Below the pieces are notes generated by a model that was not told where the DNA came from, searched no databases, and saw only the letters and a list, made by a program, of their open reading frames with translations. A program made the position numbers and the translations under genes. A stretch of DNA of 64,000 bases from Rhodosorus marinus (taxonomy: Eukaryota > Rhodophyta > Stylonematophyceae > Stylonematales > Stylonemataceae), in assembly GCA_029953675.1 (NCBI GenBank), contig JAMWBK010000007.1, positions 682,001 through 746,000 of the forward strand. The letters are read 5' to 3'. Below, piece after piece: positions 44,646 through 55,447 of the stretch. Position 1 is the first letter of the stretch; every line of letters begins with the position of its first letter.

Positions 44646-45503
44646 CAGGTGCTTGTCAGGGCCTCCGGCCATACTGAAGTAGGTTTTTGTTCAGATCGAA
44701 GGCACCACACGAGAATGAATGTAGGATCATGTCTACCAACTAATTGGGCCCTCCACTAGATCTTCCATCAACAAAGAGTTTCTTTGGCAAGAAGCTCAAC
44801 CACCTACTAGATGGACCCGACTGATACAGATTTATGCACATTACCCTTCGTTGAGCAGATTAGTGAACAGCGAAGCAATTTGTAAGCCCCGGTATTAATT
44901 CTATATCAGATGGCTTCTCGAAGATCATCGTCGAATGACTCTCCAATTCTGGTATTCGTTCCTAGTCCGAAAGACGGCAGGTTTCATTGTCAACTGCGGA
45001 AGGTCCAACCAGACCACCTCCAACCCAAATTGAGTATGCAGGAAGCAACGGAAAGGAGAGGAAAGCTTGAAACTATTCCTCATTCGTAGGACGAGTCCAC
45101 GATTCCATTCAGATATGCTTTTTGATACCCAAATTAATCCATCCATCCAAACCTCTTTCATCCTTCAGGGTAGTAAAAACGTACCCTGAAGCAATGGGAA
45201 CGTCTTGAGAAAGTATTGAGGAAGCTCGCACAGTGTGCGGCAGGGTAGGGAGGTGGGTCCTTTTGGTATCCTCTTGTCTAGGTTCAAAGAGAGTAATAAA
45301 TCTTATATGTTGGACTTCTTCATTTTATCAGAGGAGTGAAGATCCAAACTTTGTGATGCAGGTAGGCTTTTCTTCATCCCGGGCTCTTTTTGTTTGTGTC
45401 GGAGTTGAGAACGGAGGTTTGGAGGTGGATGTGAGGGTGTTTTCTCTGAGGCCAGTGTTGTTTCTGGTTTCGTGTTTTTTTTGGTGGACGTGAACAGGCC
45501 TCT
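44646..45503. other. Intergenic, upstream region of SGT1
   Basis: No gene is supportable. An ATG-CAG followed by GTAGGC at 45357-45365 could be a tiny first exon of the next gene, spliced to 45498. Confidence 0.4.
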
Positions 45504-46372
45504 ATGTCAAGAACGGAGGAGAAGATCAGGTATGGGAGTAGAGTTCTTGTAAAGCACCCTCTGAGATGGGATTTGATCGGTATCAGGCAAGCGTCGTTAA
45601 CATTTGGGCTTTTTTGGTTTTCGGCTTGTTTTGTTGCTCTAGTTACGATTGGTCTCAGACGAGTGATGCCGTCTTGTTGATATTTAGAGCATCAAAAGTG
45701 GTTAAGAGCGGATCAGATATCGAGATAGACAAGTCGTCGGTAATGAAATCAACAACTCGGTTCGCTCCAGACTGTTGTCCAAGCATTCGCCCTACCAGCC
45801 GCGACTGGCCTCTGAGTGAACATGAGGATCGGAACACTGTATTTGTGCGTCCCAACCGTCAACTGACGAAAGCGTGGTTAATCTCCTGTTTATTTGGTAC
45901 CTCAGGTCGATGTATCGCTCAGCAGACCTGATTGTCCGGACTACGTGATGAGCTCGCGCTTACCGGGTGAAGTCAACGTAAGAAGCAGTTCCTATACATT
46001 TTATTCTGACCGTGTTGAAATTAGACTCGTAAAGGCCTCTCCGGGTGAGGAGTGGAGACTCCCAGATAGATCTGGGACAAAAAAGGTAGCACTGATTCGG
46101 CACATGAGACGTCCGACAGTTTACGCGGCCATTTTCTTAGCATGTTTCGCTTCTTTCCCCTGTAGGACTGGGAAAAAATCGCTTCAACCATCCCTGATCA
46201 GGACAAAGGGTCCATCGACCACGTACTTCAGAGCATTTACGAGAACGCGGATGAGGACACGCGGCGTGCGATGAACAAATCCATGCAGGAAAGCAATGGC
46301 ACTGTGCTTTCCACCGACTGGGCAAAGGTTGCCTCAGGACGAGTTGAAACATATAAATCGACAGAGTCATAG
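45504..46372 (+). CDS. SGT1: SGT1-like co-chaperone (CS and SGS domains, no TPR)
   Basis: SGT1 bridges HSP90 and SKP1 ubiquitin ligases. The secure exons are 45906-46085 and 46166-46372 (phase 0). The first holds the C-terminal half of the CS domain (LPGEVNVRSSSYTF, VEIRLVKASPGEEW). The second holds the SGS domain (DWEKIA, then YENADEDTRRAMNKSMQESN and GTVLSTDWAKV), which is diagnostic. Upstream I infer 45504-45529, 45566-45586 and 45688-45739, with phases that fit throughout. The second intron would be GC-AG with the strong donor AG/GCAAGC. The model gives about 161 residues. No TPR domain precedes the CS domain, unlike plant and fungal SGT1. The final WKKYE-type tail of other SGS domains is also missing. 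Confidence 0.78.
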
Positions 46373-47095
46373 TCAAGACCCTTGGACTCTCTAAGGACTA
46401 CACGCTGCCGGGCTGTCACATCCTATGCGCTTCACTCACGGATTCAGTCTTCCAGTCCCACCCCTGCCCCTTAAAAATTCCAAAATACAAAGCAATATTA
46501 GATATTCTAAAGAACAGTTTTTGTGCAGAGGTTCAATCGATAGTTCATTGGCCAATTAGCTGAAGTATATCCAATTAAATCAGCCAGCTCAAAAGAGCTT
46601 ATCAATCATTGGTGAAAGATTTCGTATTAAAGCCAATCATCGTACTGAATGGAGTCGGGTAGAAAACAACGAATGAATTAGATACACCTGTCGCTAAATA
46701 CCAATGGAGGTAAAGTATGGAATTGTCAGGAAAAGATGGCGAATCTAAGCACTGTATCTGTTTGTTTGGAAGAATTTTTGAGAATGTCAGGGTTTGGACA
46801 TGTTGTGGGGTTTTTTGAGGTGTCTGCTCTAATGTGATGTGGGAGGGATAGCTGAAGGATCAGGAGAGTGGATGGAGACCCTGTCCACTAGTTCGGAAAA
46901 ATTGAATGACTTTTATTAAGAATATAACATAAAGGTTTCATTTACCTGCTCCTTTTCTGATTCAAATCTTTGCTGATTTGCTTTCCCCGCCCGCTTGACA
47001 ATAGGAGCCTCGCTCGCACTGCTCAGTTGTGTGTGTCTTTGTGCCTCAGTCCCTGTGGGGTCGAGTCCTTGCGGTTTGATTTTGTGCCAGTTCGA
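46373..47095. other. Intergenic between SGT1 and the GATA gene
   Basis: An AT-rich stretch with no supportable gene, RNA or repeat. The two flanking genes converge on it. Confidence 0.5.
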
Positions 47096-47476
47096 TTAGA
47101 ATCCGCGCTCCTTGTCAACAACCATGAGACCAGGAAAGAGACATCTGTAGTTGAATACGTCGATAAAGTCTGGGGTCGGATCAGACTGGCATCTCATTAG
47201 CGCGGTCTCTGTTTCACGGACGACTGTGCGCGCGCGCTTGTTCTTCTTCTTCTTCGCCTGTTTTTTTTTCATTTTCCTTATCAATCCACGAAGTTTCACC
47301 TCGTCAGACCCTGTCCGCGCTGCCCTATCCCCATCGTCTCCTCTTCCTTTCTTCCACCTGATCCCACAGGCGTTGCAAAGAGACTTGGAGCCCTTCGGAC
47401 CACAACGCCACATGGGCGTTTTACTAGTGCCACAGTGCACACATCTGCGTTCATCCTCCATTTCCAGTGCTACCAT
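47096..47476 (-). CDS. Single GATA-type zinc-finger protein
   Basis: An intronless gene of 126 residues with ATG at 47476. The finger starts nine residues in: [16 protein letters not shown] then [19 protein letters not shown]. The spacing is CX2C-X18-CX2C, as in plant B-class GATA factors. A strongly basic stretch follows ([16 protein letters not shown]), which may be a nuclear localisation signal and DNA-backbone contact. The C-terminal 30 residues are hydrophobic and unlike known activation domains. It probably binds GATA motifs in promoters; targets are unknown. The protein is very small for the family. Confidence 0.88.
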   Translation of the reverse strand: MVALEMEDERRCVHCGTSKTPMWRCGPKGSKSLCNACGIRWKKGRGDDGDRAARTGSDEVKLRGLIRKMKKKQAKKKKNKRARTVVRETETALMRCQSDPTPDFIDVFNYRCLFPGLMVVDKERGF

Positions 47477-49015
47477 ATTCCCAAGACAAACAACCTCCTA
47501 CATGTCTCAGAACTCCATCCACATCAATAAGAAATAAATTTAACGCACTAGACTATGCACTCAGATCCATACATCCCCGCTCACTCCTGAACTGCTTCTC
47601 AACCCCTCGCGACCCCCTGCTTCATTCACCAATTCCCCCAAAATACATATCTCACCAGCTGAGCCTCCATTAGTCCGAACCCCTCCCGTGCTATCAACAC
47701 ACTCAAAATTTTGCGACAATGACAAAGGTCACTGTCATCAATCGTTCAGCTCGTGGCTAACGACCTTCAGCTTGAGTCTCTGCTTCAACTTTGGCTCTCC
47801 GAGACTTGTGTCCTCTTCCAGTATAAGGACAAAGCTGATGTCCAGAACTTTTCGCCTCGGAGGATAGGCTCGAGCTTGCAAAGGGCTCCTCAGCAACCCC
47901 TCCTACCAGACATTCTAGGAAAATGACTGATCACAAATCTCCTGCTCCCCTTCGTATCTTGTTTCATAGTGTTTAGGAGGCGCTTCTTCTTCCAGCCCCA
48001 CTCATTTTGATGTGGAATCAAATTGACTGCTTGTTGGATTGAATGAGGGATTTGGGTGCTTGCAGTGAAGCTCTTGGTCCCCTAGCTCGGAGATTTGCAA
48101 CGCACCGAACTCGACAGCCGAGGAGAACAACTCATGACAGAGAAGCTTTCTGCCTCGTTCAGCAAGTCGTAACATCGAGGACGGCTTTGAGAGGTGTAGT
48201 GGAGGCAGTTCACTCTCTGTCGTGTTCACACAAATTCCACATACGAGAGGAAACATCAGGAGACGCGTTGAGGGCAACTTGAACGAGGTGAGCGGTCCCG
48301 TCGCGTAAAGAATTCCGGCGGCGGTTAGCCTGAAAGCTTAGCTGAAGAATGGCTTGGTCAGAAGACCGTAGGAGCTTTGCATCCGATTTTTTTCTATCAA
48401 ACAGTATAGAAGATTCGTCCTTGAGTACGAACGTCCATTTCACACTCCGCGCATGGCGTTCTCCGGACGAAACCAAAAAAAATCGCCCCAAAAAGCCAGC
48501 CAAGCGCGACGAGAGTATCTACTTCGCAACTAATCCGCTTACAGCATGTAGACCGCTACTAGTCCATAATTGGTTGAAATCTTCTGAAAACTGATTTATA
48601 TAACAATATACAATAATTTTATCCAATTAAGTATACGAAAAGCATTCATAGAATTATTAGTGAATACGATTGGATGGAGTACATAGTTAATTTTAAATTT
48701 TTGTTCATATAGACTGCTTCCCTATGTTCTAAAACATTAAAAATCAGCATGGCGAGATTCTCGCTGGTAACATTGGGTATTAAACATTCCTTTTTTGTGG
48801 CCTGAACACGTGCAGTTGCTTTTTTTTTTCAATTTGGTCCGGCCGTAACCACGAGTATCATCGGCCGTATCTCAATGGCCGAGCCGGTGGTATCGAAAGC
48901 GTCGATTTTGAGAAAATCGATCCTGACAATGGCTTAAGTACGGATTTTTTGGTTTTTGGGGTTTGGTTGTCGAGTTGGATGCAATTGAAGCAGTGGAAAG
49001 CTCGCATATAATTTC
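47477..49015. other. Intergenic, weak minus-strand coding-like stretch
   Basis: A minus-strand stretch 48503-48002 has coding-like composition split over two frames (KWTFVLKDESSILFDRKKSD; LRLAERGRKLLCHELFSSAV). It has no ATG at its start and no family, so it may be a decayed gene. The part around 48590-48720 is AT-rich. The promoter of the P5C dehydrogenase gene lies at the right end; no TATA box is clear. Confidence 0.35.
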
Positions 49016-51716
49016 ATGATGATTCGTAGGGTTTTTAAAGTGGAAAGGAGCCTTTCAGGCAGGCGCTGGATGAGTGGGATTCTGGGAGAAAGTACTCTTC
49101 CTAAGATCTCTAATGAGAAGTGCCTCACTTATGCGCCTGGATCATCTGAGCGGAAGGTATGCGCTCTGCTCGCTTTCATAAGGGAATACGTGGATCCGAT
49201 AAGCTGGACTGACCGTGCTCTTGTCTGGATCTGTTCTGCACTTGTGAAAGAACGTGCGTGAGGAGTATGATGAGCAGGCCAGGCAATGCCCACACATTGC
49301 CTGCGTTGTCAATGGGAAAGATGTCCTCACTGGTACGACCATGGAGCAACTGATACCTCACAAGTAAGGTCGAATCGGCTGACGCAAATCAGTCACGTTG
49401 CCAGCCGAGTTGTAGAACCCTCACCCAAAATATATTGCCTCCCATTCACCAGTCACAAAAAGTCGATATGCACGTTTGAAGCACTCACCCCAAAGCTTGT
49501 AGAAGACGCAATAAACGGTAAGTTCTCTCGATGCGCAATTCCAGTTAGTCGTCTGAACACATCACATTGACCAGCGTCTCGGTACTTGACGACAAGGTGC
49601 TCTGAAGGCAAAAATGTCATGGGAGAACTTGCCCTTGGATGAAAGGGCTGCTGTGTTTCTGAAAGCTGCGGACCTGTTGGCTACCAAATACCGAGCGAAA
49701 ATTAATGCCTCCGTCATGCACGGACAGAGCAAGACTGTGTGGCAGGCGGAAATCGATGCTGCTGTTGAGACCATAGATTTTTGGCGGTTTGGTACGGGCA
49801 TGCTCAAAAGGTCAACTTCTTCCCACTCCGACAAGGTCTAAGCTCATCCATTCGCGATTCGCAGGTGCAAAGTTTGCAAAGAGCGTGTACCAAATCCAGC
49901 CCACTGAGAACGACTTCGGTGTCTGGAACCGTATGGAGTACCGACCGCTGGAAGGGTTTGTATCCGCGATCACCCCGTTCAATTTCTTAGCGATAGGCGC
50001 AAACCTACCGTCCACACCGGTTCTGATGGGCAACGTCGCGCTATGGAAACCTGCGGAGAATTCAGTTCACGGTAGGTGCCCTGCTCCATAGCTTGTGATC
50101 TTTTGATTGCGATAAATGGCCTAAGCAGCATCTATGATTTGTAGGAGCGAAGATCATCTACGACGTGTTGACAGAGGCTGGTCTTCCGGAAGGGGTGATA
50201 CAGTTTCTTCCTGGAGAGGTGAGAATTTGCCTCAGGGAGACGTGTCGAACAAGTCCGAGAACTGGAATGATGAAGATCCTGACTGTTCGTGTCTCTCCCT
50301 TAGGGCTTACCTTTTGCCCAGACGACTCTTCGGTCCCGGGACTTGGCCGCAGTACACTTTACTGGGTCCACCACTGTGTTCGATACTTTGTGGAATGAGG
50401 TTGGCAAGAACCTGTCCCACTACAAGACCTATCCTCGGCTGGTGGGAGAAACTGGTGGCAAAAATTTCCATGTGGTTCACGAGACTGCTGATGTTGAGCA
50501 CGTTGTAAACTCGACTATACGAGGAGCCTTTGAGTTCCAGGGGCAAAAGTGTTCGGCGACATCGAGAATGTACGTTCCGAAGAGCCTGTGGCCCAGAATA
50601 AGGGAAGGAATCGCTCAGAAGTTGCCAGAACTGAAGGTCGGCAGTCCAGGCGAATTTGATGCATTTATGGGGGCAGTGATCAATAGAAGGTAAATGCTGG
50701 ATAACATCCGAGTATAGTCAACCCGTAGATGATCGCTGACGGAATAGGTATCACTGGACTAGGGCCTTCGACCGAGTGAGCGGCTATATCAAGAGAGCGA
50801 AGGAGAGTCCTTCATGTCAGGTATTTCTGCCACTCTTTCCTTCTTGCTGCGACTAGTGCAGCGCTTGACCCGATTCACTGAGTTGCTCCGGATAACCTTT
50901 TTGTTTTCCGTGAATCGGTCCTACAGGTGGACGGGGGTGCATTTGATGACTCGAAAGGCTATTTCATTGAGCCAACAATGATCACAACCACTGATCCAAG
51001 CTATGAGTCCATGCGAGAGGAAATATTCGGTCCAGTGCTAACAGTATATGTCTACGAGGTATTTTTCATTCAAAATTCTCGGCAAATGCCGGAGCGCAGA
51101 CTATGGGGAGAGTTTTCCGGGGGATATGGTGGAATTCACGTTTGTGTCTCACTGCTGAGCGTAGCATGCCTCGGTTTGTGGAGACGGAGGAGCGAGGATT
51201 CTTCTCTGCACCTTCCCGAACAGATAACGCTCAAACCCAGGTTCCGTTCCCGGTCGAGATGCATGCGCTAATCATCGGGTGTTTGTGTTTGTTTCTTCAG
51301 GATGACAAGTTTGAGGAGACTCTGGAGCTGTGCGACAAGAGTACAGCCTATGCCCTCACTGGCGCTGTGTTCGCGCGGGACAGAGGAGTGATAAATCATG
51401 TTTTGAATAAGCTTCGACACACGGCAGGCAATATCTATATCAACGATAAGTAAGAAATAGACCTTCAATAATTCACAGTACTCTGACTTGAGGTATACAA
51501 GCAACTGATTAAGAACGCTCGACCTCATGTCGCCTGAATGTCAGGTCGACTGGATCGATCGTGGGGCAGCAACCATTCGGCGGAAGCAGAAAAAGTGGCA
51601 CAAACGACAAAAGCGGAAGCGCAAACTGTTACATGCGATTCTGCTCACCAAGAAGTATCAAGGAGAACTTTCTGCCTCTTGGGGATGTGTCTTACCCATC
51701 CATGGCTGCAGAATGA
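49016..51716 (+). CDS. P5CDH: Delta-1-pyrroline-5-carboxylate dehydrogenase, mitochondrial
   Basis: Eleven exons: 49016-49156, 49251-49363, 49453-49517, 49597-49791, 49865-50071, 50145-50218, 50304-50689, 50763-50820, 50927-51058, 51301-51449 and 51545-51716. They sum to 1692 bases and 563 residues, the length of animal ALDH4A1. The enzyme oxidises P5C/glutamate semialdehyde to glutamate with NAD+ in proline and arginine breakdown. The presequence MMIRRVFKVERSLSGRRW is mitochondrial in type. Motifs are PGSSERK near the start, VVNGKDV, DERAAVFLKAADLLATKY, SAITPFNFLAIGANLPS and WKPAENSVH. The catalytic Glu is in LVGETGGKNFHVV and the catalytic Cys in EFQGQKCSATSRMY. EEIFGPVLTVYVY and GQQPFGGSRKSGTNDKSG follow. 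All intron phases are consistent. Confidence 0.96.
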
Positions 51717-52201
51717 TTTGGTGAATGAGTCTTCTTGCCTTTGCACAGTGGATCTATCTAAGCGCCACGAGCTTGGGTCGAATGTGTAGGGGAAGCCATT
51801 CACGGATACAGGCGATGCCGCATCTTAGCCGAGGAGTGGACATCGCTTGAATCCCCGTATTGCTCGTTTCCAGCCAGTAATCGGGAGAGGAGGTCGGCAG
51901 AACGTGAGCATTCAGTTCTGACAGCGCTTCCTAGTTAGGTCGAGCATGTCCTGTGTTGATAGCTTTTTGAGCATTTGGTCATAACTCCGCAGAAAATACC
52001 ATGCCAAAAAAATGAAATGCTATAGTCCAATCTGGCCGATGGCCGAAGACATCTAGCCCCAGTTCTTACTTTTAGCTGAAGGCCAAGGAAGCCTCATCTA
52101 TAATTCCAAAGGGTGAAGACCTTTGCTCTATCGAGAAATGAAGCAAGCAGGCGGTGATAAGAAATATTTAAATAACACGATAAACCCGTTTTCCGGGGTG
52201 A
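51717..52201. other. Intergenic, no gene seen
   Basis: The 3-prime flank of the P5C dehydrogenase gene up to the tRNA-Ala gene. No frame with family features. Confidence 0.5.
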
Positions 52202-52274
52202 GGGGGTGTAGCTCAATTGGTAGAGTGCGCGCTTAGCATGCGCGAGGTACCGGGATCGAAGCCCGGCATCTCCA
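52202..52274 (+). tRNA. tRNA-Ala (AGC)
   Basis: A complete 73-base cloverleaf. The acceptor stem GGGGGTG pairs with CATCTCC using two G-U pairs, the D-arm is GCTC/GAGT, and the anticodon stem CGCGC/GCGCG has loop TTAGCAT. The T-loop ATCGAAG is slightly unusual, with A in place of the first T. A T-run terminator follows directly at 52276. Confidence 0.95.
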
Positions 52275-53773
52275 CTTTTTTCCCCTAAATGAGGAAATTG
52301 ACTGCTCCCAACAAATAAATTGAAAAACAAAACAGGATCCCACGATATTGAAAAAGCCGGAGGGCAATCAACTTACAGCGATTTATCGAAGAAAAACACA
52401 TACATAGCTTTATTTCTAAACCAGAAAACCAATATCAAAAGGCGGTTTTCAACGAGAAACGCAATACTCTCCAACCACCTCCCTATCCCCTCCCCCGCAC
52501 TTTCAAGAAGCTGCCATCCATGACTCCATATCGTATTTCATCCACCCAGTACCTTCTTCCAAGAATACACGCACAAATTCGAATTTAGGAAAACTTTGGG
52601 AACGCTGCGACGTTAGAATTTGTTATGGACCGCAGCGGAGGCTTTCCCCCCCTCTAAATAAACTACAATCACCTTGCTTCTCGCCCTGCCCTAATGCGAC
52701 TACTGTTTACACGGCTCCTTTGTCATTTCATAGTATATAGTGTTTCGTAAGCGAATCAGAAACTTGAAACATTTCACTGCAAAGCATCGGCCAATCCGTA
52801 CAACGAATACGCATTTATTTTTGATAATCAATTTTACGTCGATCAATGTAGCTATTTGCTCCTTTTTTTAATATTCCCAAATTCCAAAACTAAGGTTTAA
52901 GATTTTTACATATCACAGAAGAAAAACAAGAGCCTCCTTTTTTCTAATTCGCACAAGATCGTAGAAACGGCTAACCATTGTAGAAAACGAGATAATCAAT
53001 AATTAATATTGGATATAGCGATATAAAAACAGTATATACTTGTTAACTCGCCTTTTTTTTTTCTTTTCTTGCATGATAATGATTGATATTTTCATCGAAA
53101 ACGACAGGAGCGATAAAGCGGTGCTTTTTTCCTTGAGCGCGATATGGATGTGTGTGGGAATAGGTGTGGTAACATTGGTTGTGTGTACTTGAACGAGTTT
53201 TTGGCCCGGACACTGTTGTCTGATCTTTCTCCTCTGGGAGAAGATGGCGGGTCAGGACGTTGGACGAACCCAGACCCTAAATCCTTGCGGTAGGTCAGAA
53301 CTGGAAGGGCGTCCTGACGCTGACCCGATGACGAGGAGAGAGTGGTTAACCAAAGGGAGTAGGTGTGGGGTATTCATTGGTGGTGTGTGCTGGAGGAGTT
53401 TTGGCCCGGACCCTGTTGTCTGCTCTTACTCGTCCCAGTGAAGAAGTCGGGCCAGGACGTTGGAGGTTCTTTTTCAATTTTTTTTTGTTTTTTTTTGTTC
53501 TCTCTCTCTTCAAATGTTACAGTAGAAAAAAGCTGTAAGGGACGTCGTTTTCTATTAATTTATTCTCTGATGGAAGCTTTTTTTTGGATGGATTAAAAGT
53601 GGGGTGGGTAACAGTGGCTGCTAATAGGATGTGTTGTCTTGGCCGACCGGTTATGTATGAGACGGGGCGGTGGGAGAGTTGGTTGAGGAAGGGTTGGGGA
53701 CTGGGAGGGTGGGAGAGGGGTGGTGTTGTGTGAGGGTAGGTATATTGGGGTATTGTTTTGGGGGCAGTAGAAG
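52275..53773. other. Intergenic, upstream region of the SPX gene
   Basis: No gene is supportable. It contains T-rich runs, an AT-rich stretch around 52850-53050 and a diverged direct repeat at 53149-53466 (listed separately). The last 150 bases are G/T-rich and probably include the 5-prime UTR of the SPX gene. Confidence 0.5.
53149..53466. repeat. Diverged direct repeat of about 105 bases
   Basis: A unit running from TAGGTGTGG through TTTTGGCCCGGAC and CTGTTGTCTG to CAGGACGTTGGA occurs at about 53160-53262 and again at about 53359-53466. Point differences and small gaps show it is old. A third partial copy may start near 53605. It lies 300-600 bases before the SPX gene. Confidence 0.7.
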
Positions 53774-55007
53774 ATGAAGTTTGGAAAACAGTTGAAACAA
53801 ACTGTTCAGGATAGTCTACCTGAATGGAGACCGAACTTTCTAGACTATAAGGATTTGAAGAAGAAGATCAATGGGGAGGTTGCTGGTGAGCATGTGGAGG
53901 GGAATAGCGACTCCTCGGCGGAAGCTACTGCTAGGTCCAGCAGCGAACGTCCAAATACGCACAAGTTTCTCGAGGCACTGAGGACTGAAGTGGAGAAGGT
54001 TAACAACTTCTTCTTGGATATGGAGGAGGACTTTATCATTCGATTTCAGCTTTTGGGATCGAGGGTGGATGATCTTGTAAGTTGGCTTACATTCCATTGC
54101 GGTTTTACTTTCTTCATTCTCACACTCTCTCGTTTGTCCGGGGCACCTCTAGAAGAAGGAAGACTCTGTGGACCGACGTAAGGTACAGGATTTGTGCAGG
54201 AAGCTGATTGATTTTCAGGGCGAGCTGGTTCTGCTCGAGAATTTCTCGGTTATTAATTACACAGGATTCAGGAAAATTTTGAAGAAGCATGATAAAAAGA
54301 CTGGCCTCGATCTGCGGAATACGTTTCTTCTTGCAGTACTCGACACGCCATTCTTCCTATCAAATTCGTTGCGGAGACTGATGAACGAGGTAGAGAATAA
54401 GCTCCTGTCCTTGGATATGTATAGCAAGTTTCGGCGGACAAGCTCGTACAGACCACTTTCCGGGGGAGTGCGAGAATCCACCGTGCAGTACGGAATGCAA
54501 CCTGTTGTTAAACTGCTTGAAAATGGGGACGAGGCTTCAGCGTCAAAGCTGATGAGGCATTTGGATGGAGCATCTGTGGATAAAGTCCGCGTACACTGGA
54601 AGGCGATGAGAATGCAACACTCATCGCATGGACTTGTCTTGGATTCAACAGATGACCACTTCATAGGCATCGCGGTTGTCACGCCAGCGGAAAAGCTCCA
54701 GTTTCATGTGAAGGAGGGACAGACATTTGGCAAATGCCTGACAGGACAACTTCACCTTCGCCGGGCCAAGGATGAGAGTTCACCCGTCAGGGACGCTTCC
54801 GTTACTGGACCATGGCCGGCAATTCGCTTCCGCCAGGGTGAGTTTCACGAGTGGGAGAACAGATCAAATTTCAGTGCGCTGATTCTAATGGTGATGATTC
54901 CGGGTTTCCATGGAGACACAGACCAGTTCTCGTTCCCTACGGACGAGAACGGAACCATCAAAATCTCCCAGGACAAGAAAATCTTAACTCTATTTCCTGC
55001 TTTATAA
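53774..55007 (+). CDS. SPX-domain protein with novel C-terminal domain
   Basis: Two exons, 53774-54076 and 54153-55007, in phase 0, give 385 residues. SPX domains bind inositol pyrophosphates and signal phosphate status. The N-terminus MKFGKQLKQTVQDSLPEW and NFLDYKDLKKKI are canonical. The core helices follow (KFLEALRTEVEKVNNFFLDM; DLCRKLIDFQGELVLLENFS), with the lysine cluster NYTGFRKILKKHDKKTGLDL that forms the phosphate-binding surface. The SPX region ends near residue 185. The remaining 200 residues are not EXS, VTC, RING or MFS. They contain beta-rich sequence (FHVKEGQTFGKCLTGQLHLR, then GEFHEWENRSNFSALILMVM) that suggests a cupin-like or jelly-roll fold. No membrane segments are seen, so it is soluble. 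The catalytic or binding role of the second domain is unknown. Confidence 0.9.
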
Positions 55008-55365
55008 GAACTGACTGGCAAACGGCAATAGAATAGTAGAGCGCACGAGCCTAATAAAACACTAAATTAGGGATCACAGAATTGTTGAGAGTACTTCTGC
55101 ACAGGTATACAAAGTGCAGAAGCTCAAAGCGGTTATTCGCAACCCCAGCGACCGCCATGGAGATTGACCCGATCGCCTCCGGACAAATCTACAACCTTGT
55201 ACATAATTCAAAAGACGTAACAACACTGCGCTGGATGGTGAAGTCTGTGGTCAAGTACGACTTAGCCTCCCTTCCACACATCTGTTCTCATTCGGCAACG
55301 AAATTCCGAAACTTCCGCCCTGCACCACACCAAAAAAACTAAACTACCACCCAAAAAAAAATGGT

Positions 55366-55447
55366 CGTACTCTGTGAGATTCGAACTCACGCGGGATGAA
55401 CCCACTAACTTAGCAGGCTAGCGCCTTAACCACTCGGCCAAGAGTAC
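55366..55447 (-). tRNA. tRNA-Ser (GCT)
   Basis: An 82-base class II tRNA on the minus strand. The acceptor stem GTACTCT pairs with AGAGTAC, the anticodon stem CTAGC/GTTAG has loop CTGCTAA (anticodon GCT), and there is a long variable arm. The T-loop is TTCGAAT. No intron. Confidence 0.96.
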
